Assembly: GCF_000176015.1 (NCBI RefSeq)
Contig: NZ_ACYY01000007.1
Location: 62,001 to 126,000, forward strand
Source of the DNA: Rhodobacter ferrooxidans
Lineage (GTDB): Bacteria; Pseudomonadota; Alphaproteobacteria; Rhodobacterales; Rhodobacteraceae
Direction: 5' to 3'
Length of the DNA: 64,000 nucleotides
Each line of letters starts with the position of its first letter. Positions within the stretch are counted from its first letter, which is position 1. This document shows, piece by piece, positions 61,278 through 64,000 of the stretch. The notes beneath the pieces are model-generated. The model searched no databases, was not told the origin of the DNA, and saw only the letters and a list, made by a program, of their open reading frames with translations. The position numbers were made by a program, and so were the translations under genes.

Positions 61278-61325
61278 GCCCAAGAGTTTTAAGTAAAACT
61301 CTTGGCAAAATTCTTGCAAGAATTT
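61278..61325. repeat. AT-rich double palindrome between DUF2267 and rpiA genes
   Basis: CCAAGAGTTTT (61278-61288) pairs perfectly with AAAACTCTTGG (61293-61303) around AAGT. One base-step later CAAAATTCTTG (61304-61314) is directly followed by its exact inverse CAAGAATTTTG (61315-61325). So two perfect 11-bp inverted repeats sit side by side in AT-rich sequence within a GC-rich genome. It lies about 90 bases before the rpiA start. Confidence 0.75.
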
Positions 61326-61415
61326 TGGCTCCCGCCCCCCACCGCCGGGTGCAATTCCTGCTCGCACGCCTGCCCGCCTTTGCCTATAAGCAAGGTGCAG
61401 CCACAGGAGACCCCC

Positions 61416-62204
61416 ATGCCCGCCGAGCTTTCGCCCATCGACAAGGCCAAATTCGTGGCCGCCAAACGCGCCGTCGAATTCGTCGAAACCGGCATGAAGC
61501 TGGGGCTTGGCACCGGCTCGACCGCGGCCTGGATGGTGCGCTGCCTGGCCGAACGCATCCGCGAGGAAGGCTTGCGGGTCACCGGGGTGCCGACCTCCAG
61601 CCGCACGGCGGAACTGGCGCGGTCCTTGGGCGTGCCGATCATGTCGCTGGACGAGGCGAAGTGGCTGGATCTCACCATCGACGGCGCCGACGAGATCGAC
61701 CCCAACCTGAACCTGATCAAGGGTGGCGGGGCGGCACTGTTGCAGGAAAAGATCGTGGCCACGGCCTCGGACCAGATGATCGTGATCGCCGATGCCGCCA
61801 AGGAAGTCGGCTGCCTTGGCGCCTTCCCCTTGCCGGTCGAGGTGATCCCGTTCGGCTGGCAGACCACCAAGGCGCTGCTGGAGGAAACCCTGGTCAGCAT
61901 GGACGTGCTGAACCGCGACTGCACTTTGCGGATGAACGGCGACCGGCCGCTGCTGACCGACGAGGCCAATTACATCGTCGATCTGCATCTGAAGCGCATC
62001 GGCAACCCGCGGCAACTGGCGCTGGTGTTGAACCAGATCCCCGGCGTGGTGGAGAACGGGCTGTTCATCGACATCTGCGACATCGTGGTGATCGGCAATG
62101 GCGATGGTCGCGTCACGGTGCGCGACATCAACGCCGGTTCCAGTTCCGACGAGCGGGTGGAATTTGCCGCCTCCGACAACATCTTCGCCGATCTCGGGGA
62201 CTGA
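61416..62204 (+). CDS. rpiA: Ribose-5-phosphate isomerase A
   Basis: A 262-residue isomerase joining ribose 5-phosphate and ribulose 5-phosphate in the pentose phosphate path and Calvin cycle. GLGTGSTAAWMVRCLAE is the phosphate loop, TIDGADEIDPNLNLIKGGG has the catalytic Asp/Glu, and VEVIPFGWQTTKALL follows. AGGAGA precedes ATG 61416 by about six bases; the open frame before it lacks family content. It is cotranscribed with gor (four bases apart). Confidence 0.95.
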   Translation: MPAELSPIDKAKFVAAKRAVEFVETGMKLGLGTGSTAAWMVRCLAERIREEGLRVTGVPTSSRTAELARSLGVPIMSLDEAKWLDLTIDGADEIDPNLNLIKGGGAALLQEKIVATASDQMIVIADAAKEVGCLGAFPLPVEVIPFGWQTTKALLEETLVSMDVLNRDCTLRMNGDRPLLTDEANYIVDLHLKRIGNPRQLALVLNQIPGVVENGLFIDICDIVVIGNGDGRVTVRDINAGSSSDERVEFAASDNIFADLGD

Positions 62205-62208
62205 TTGC

Positions 62209-63564
62209 ATGGCATTCGACTATGATCTGTTCGTCATCGGCGGCGGCTCGGGTGGCGTGCGGGCGGCGCGCATCGCTGCAGCCGAGGGCGGGGCGAAGGT
62301 GGCGCTGGCCGAGGAAAGCCGGATGGGCGGCACCTGCGTCATCCGCGGCTGCGTGCCGAAAAAGCTGATGGTCTATGCTTCCAGCTACCCCGATGCCATC
62401 GCCGATGCCCGGGCTTACGGCTGGGAGGTGACGGCGGGCGGGTTTGACTGGCTGCGGTTCCGCACCGCGCTACGGGCGGAACTGGACCGGCTGGAGGCGG
62501 CCTACCGGGGCAACCTGCAACGCGCCGGGGTGGTGGTGCATGACGCCCGCGCCGTGGTGGAGGAACCGCATGTGGTGCGGCTGGCCACCGGGCAACGCTT
62601 TACCGCGCGGCATATCCTGATCGCCACTGGCGGGCGGCCGTTCATCCCCGACATTCCGGGGGCGGAGCTGGCGGTCACCTCGAACGAGATCTTCGATCTG
62701 CCGGAACTGCCGAAAAGGGCGCTGGTGGTGGGCGGCGGCTATATCGCCTCGGAATTCGCCGGTATCCTGAACGGGCTGGGGGTCAAGGTCACGCAATGCT
62801 ATCGCGGCCCGCAGATCCTGCGCGGGTTTGACAACGAGGCGCGGGATATGGTGGCGGCGGCGATGGCGGCCAGCGGCATCGACATCCGCACCGATACCGA
62901 TGTGCTGGGGCTGGAACAGGGGCCGGGCGGCCTTCTGGTGCAGACCGGGCATGGCACCTGCGAGGTCGATCTGGTGCTTTATGCCACTGGCCGGGTGCCC
63001 AACACCGCCGGGCTGGGCTTGGCGGCGCTGGGGGTGCAAATGGCACCTTCGGGGGCGGTGCAGGTCGATGGCTACAGCCAGACCGCGGTGCCCTCGATCT
63101 TTGCGGTGGGCGATGTGACCGACCGGGTCAACCTGACCCCGGTGGCGATCCGCGAGGGCCATGCCTTTGCCGACACCGTGTTCAAGGGCCAGCCCTGGCA
63201 GGCCGATCACGATCTGGTGGCCAGTGCGGTTTTCACCCGGCCCGAGTTCGGCACCGTGGGGCTGACCGAGGAAGTCGCTGCGGCGCAGGAGCCGATCGAG
63301 GTTTACGCCGCCAGCTTTCGCCCGATGCAGAGCTTGTTGGCCGGGCGTCCCGACAAGGCGCTGACCAAGCTGATCGTTTCGCAGGCAACTGGCAAGGTTC
63401 TGGGCTGCCATATCGTCGGTCCGGGCGCGGCAGAGATGATCCAGTTGGCCGCTGTGGCGATCAAGATGGGCGCCACCAAGGACGATTTCGACCGCACGGT
63501 GGCGGTGCATCCGACGCTGGCCGAGGAATTGGTGACCATGCGCAATCCGGTGCGGAAATCTTGA
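62209..63564 (+). CDS. gor: Glutathione-disulfide reductase
   Basis: A 451-residue flavin disulfide oxidoreductase keeping glutathione reduced with NADPH. YDLFVIGGGSGGVRAARIAA is the FAD loop, GGTCVIRGCVPKKLMVYAS the redox-active Cys pair, VVGGGYIASEFAGILNGLG the NADPH loop, and VAVHPTLAEELVTM the catalytic His in the dimer interface. It follows rpiA by four bases. The HflK gene begins 54 bases later on the same strand. Confidence 0.95.
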   Translation: MAFDYDLFVIGGGSGGVRAARIAAAEGGAKVALAEESRMGGTCVIRGCVPKKLMVYASSYPDAIADARAYGWEVTAGGFDWLRFRTALRAELDRLEAAYRGNLQRAGVVVHDARAVVEEPHVVRLATGQRFTARHILIATGGRPFIPDIPGAELAVTSNEIFDLPELPKRALVVGGGYIASEFAGILNGLGVKVTQCYRGPQILRGFDNEARDMVAAAMAASGIDIRTDTDVLGLEQGPGGLLVQTGHGTCEVDLVLYATGRVPNTAGLGLAALGVQMAPSGAVQVDGYSQTAVPSIFAVGDVTDRVNLTPVAIREGHAFADTVFKGQPWQADHDLVASAVFTRPEFGTVGLTEEVAAAQEPIEVYAASFRPMQSLLAGRPDKALTKLIVSQATGKVLGCHIVGPGAAEMIQLAAVAIKMGATKDDFDRTVAVHPTLAEELVTMRNPVRKS

Positions 63565-63618
63565 AATTCGCGGCGGAATGACCAGTTAGCACATGACGGA
63601 ATATAAGGAACAGTTTTG

Positions 63619-64000
63619 ATGGCAGGTAGTGGCGGGCCTTGGGGCAGCGGTGGCAATGGCGGCGATGACCGCGAGGGCCGCGATAACCGGGGCAATGATG
63701 GGCGGGGCAACGACGGGCGGGGCGGGCGCAAGCCCTCGGGCGGCGAGGGGCCGCAGATCCCCGAGATCGACCAGATCATGAAAAAGGGCCAGGAGCAGTT
63801 GCGCGTGCTGATGGGCGGGCGTGGCCGCATCGGCAATGGCGGCGGCGGCGGCACGGGCGGTAGCCCGATGGCCCCGCTGTTCACCCGCAAGGGGCTGCTT
63901 TTGGGCCTGCTGGCGGCTGCGGGCCTGTGGTCTTTCGCCTCTTTCTACACCGTCAAGCCCGAGGAACGCTCGGTCGAGCTGTTTCTGGGCAAGTTTTCGG
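63619..64000 (+). CDS. hflK: FtsH protease modulator HflK, N-terminal part
   Basis: The first 127 residues of HflK, cut by the window edge. A Gly/Asn/Asp-rich start (GSGGNGGDDREGRDNRGN) is followed by one membrane helix (about residues 93-110, GLLLGLLAAAGLWSFASF) and YTVKPEERSVELFLGKF, the start of the SPFH/Band-7 domain. With HflC it forms a cage that modulates FtsH. AAGGAAC precedes the ATG. hflC and a Deg-type protease are expected beyond the edge. Confidence 0.92.
   Translation, partial: MAGSGGPWGSGGNGGDDREGRDNRGNDGRGNDGRGGRKPSGGEGPQIPEIDQIMKKGQEQLRVLMGGRGRIGNGGGGGTGGSPMAPLFTRKGLLLGLLAAAGLWSFASFYTVKPEERSVELFLGKFS

Overview
The window is a contiguous stretch of GC-rich chromosome from an alphaproteobacterium, most likely a member of the Rhodobacteraceae (Rhodobacter, Gemmobacter or Tabrizicola type). 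This rests on gene content and order: secG-pyrG, hom-glpX-recJ, rpiA-gor-hflK, and small family-typical genes (DUF3572, DUF2842, DUF6524). Short GC-rich intergenic hairpin repeats next to gene ends fit the same group. I see no transposase, integrase, phage gene or CRISPR array. Almost everything is housekeeping or metabolic, with a few accessory modules set between.

Layout. 1-5.6 kb: start of pfkB (cut by the window edge), wrbA, a Tat-exported metallo-beta-lactamase-fold hydrolase, a zincin, gltX and a MATE exporter. 5.6-10.3 kb: a tandem glycine riboswitch followed by gcvT-gcvH-gcvP (glycine cleavage). 10.3-12.7 kb: a glutathione transferase, azlCD, trxC and tRNA-Ala(CGC). 12.8-15.9 kb: a MarR regulator with its own dyad operator, then an EmrA/EmrB-like efflux pair. 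16.2-23.3 kb: a six-gene hydrogenase-4/complex-I-like operon (hyfB, C, E, F, G, I) whose large subunit has lost all four nickel-binding cysteines, so it is an energy-converting-hydrogenase-related (Ehr) type complex rather than a hydrogenase. 23.3-33 kb: cysK, a ketose 3-epimerase-like gene, metG, a lone ImuA-like gene, an aldo/keto reductase, three small exported proteins (two lipoproteins, one lipocalin-like), a desaturase, a Nudix hydrolase and a sulfotransferase-like gene.

33-44.5 kb: an EF-hand protein, then an ECF sigma factor, a small membrane protein and a periplasmic metal-sensor-like protein, resembling the CnrH/Y/X arrangement; a PleD-like diguanylate cyclase, DUF3572, a HAD phosphatase, a lone MttB-family methyltransferase, a small lipoprotein, hom-glpX-recJ and tRNA-Glu(TTC). 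44.8-55.3 kb: a polysaccharide pyruvyl transferase-like gene, thiN, a 786-residue acidic protein of unknown function, DUF2842, purA, DUF6524, a VOC protein, a peptidase-MA-like protein, secG with a long Ala/Pro tail, and pyrG. 55.5-64 kb: a GSCFA-domain protein beside a GT29 sialyltransferase-like protein, a LuxR solo, sdaA, a GST, DUF2267, rpiA, gor and the start of hflK.

Functional links. GcvTHP feeds one-carbon units and is controlled by glycine through the riboswitch; sdaA, cysK, hom and glpX supply nearby amino-acid and sugar metabolism. The most unusual items are the cysteine-less HyfG complex, the GT29-like/GSCFA pair, the CnrHYX-like sigma module with an EF-hand neighbour, and several unexplained intergenic structures: an AT-rich double palindrome at 61.3 kb, a hairpin-rich spacer at 57.6 kb, a nested hairpin at 39.6 kb and a four-copy intergenic repeat.
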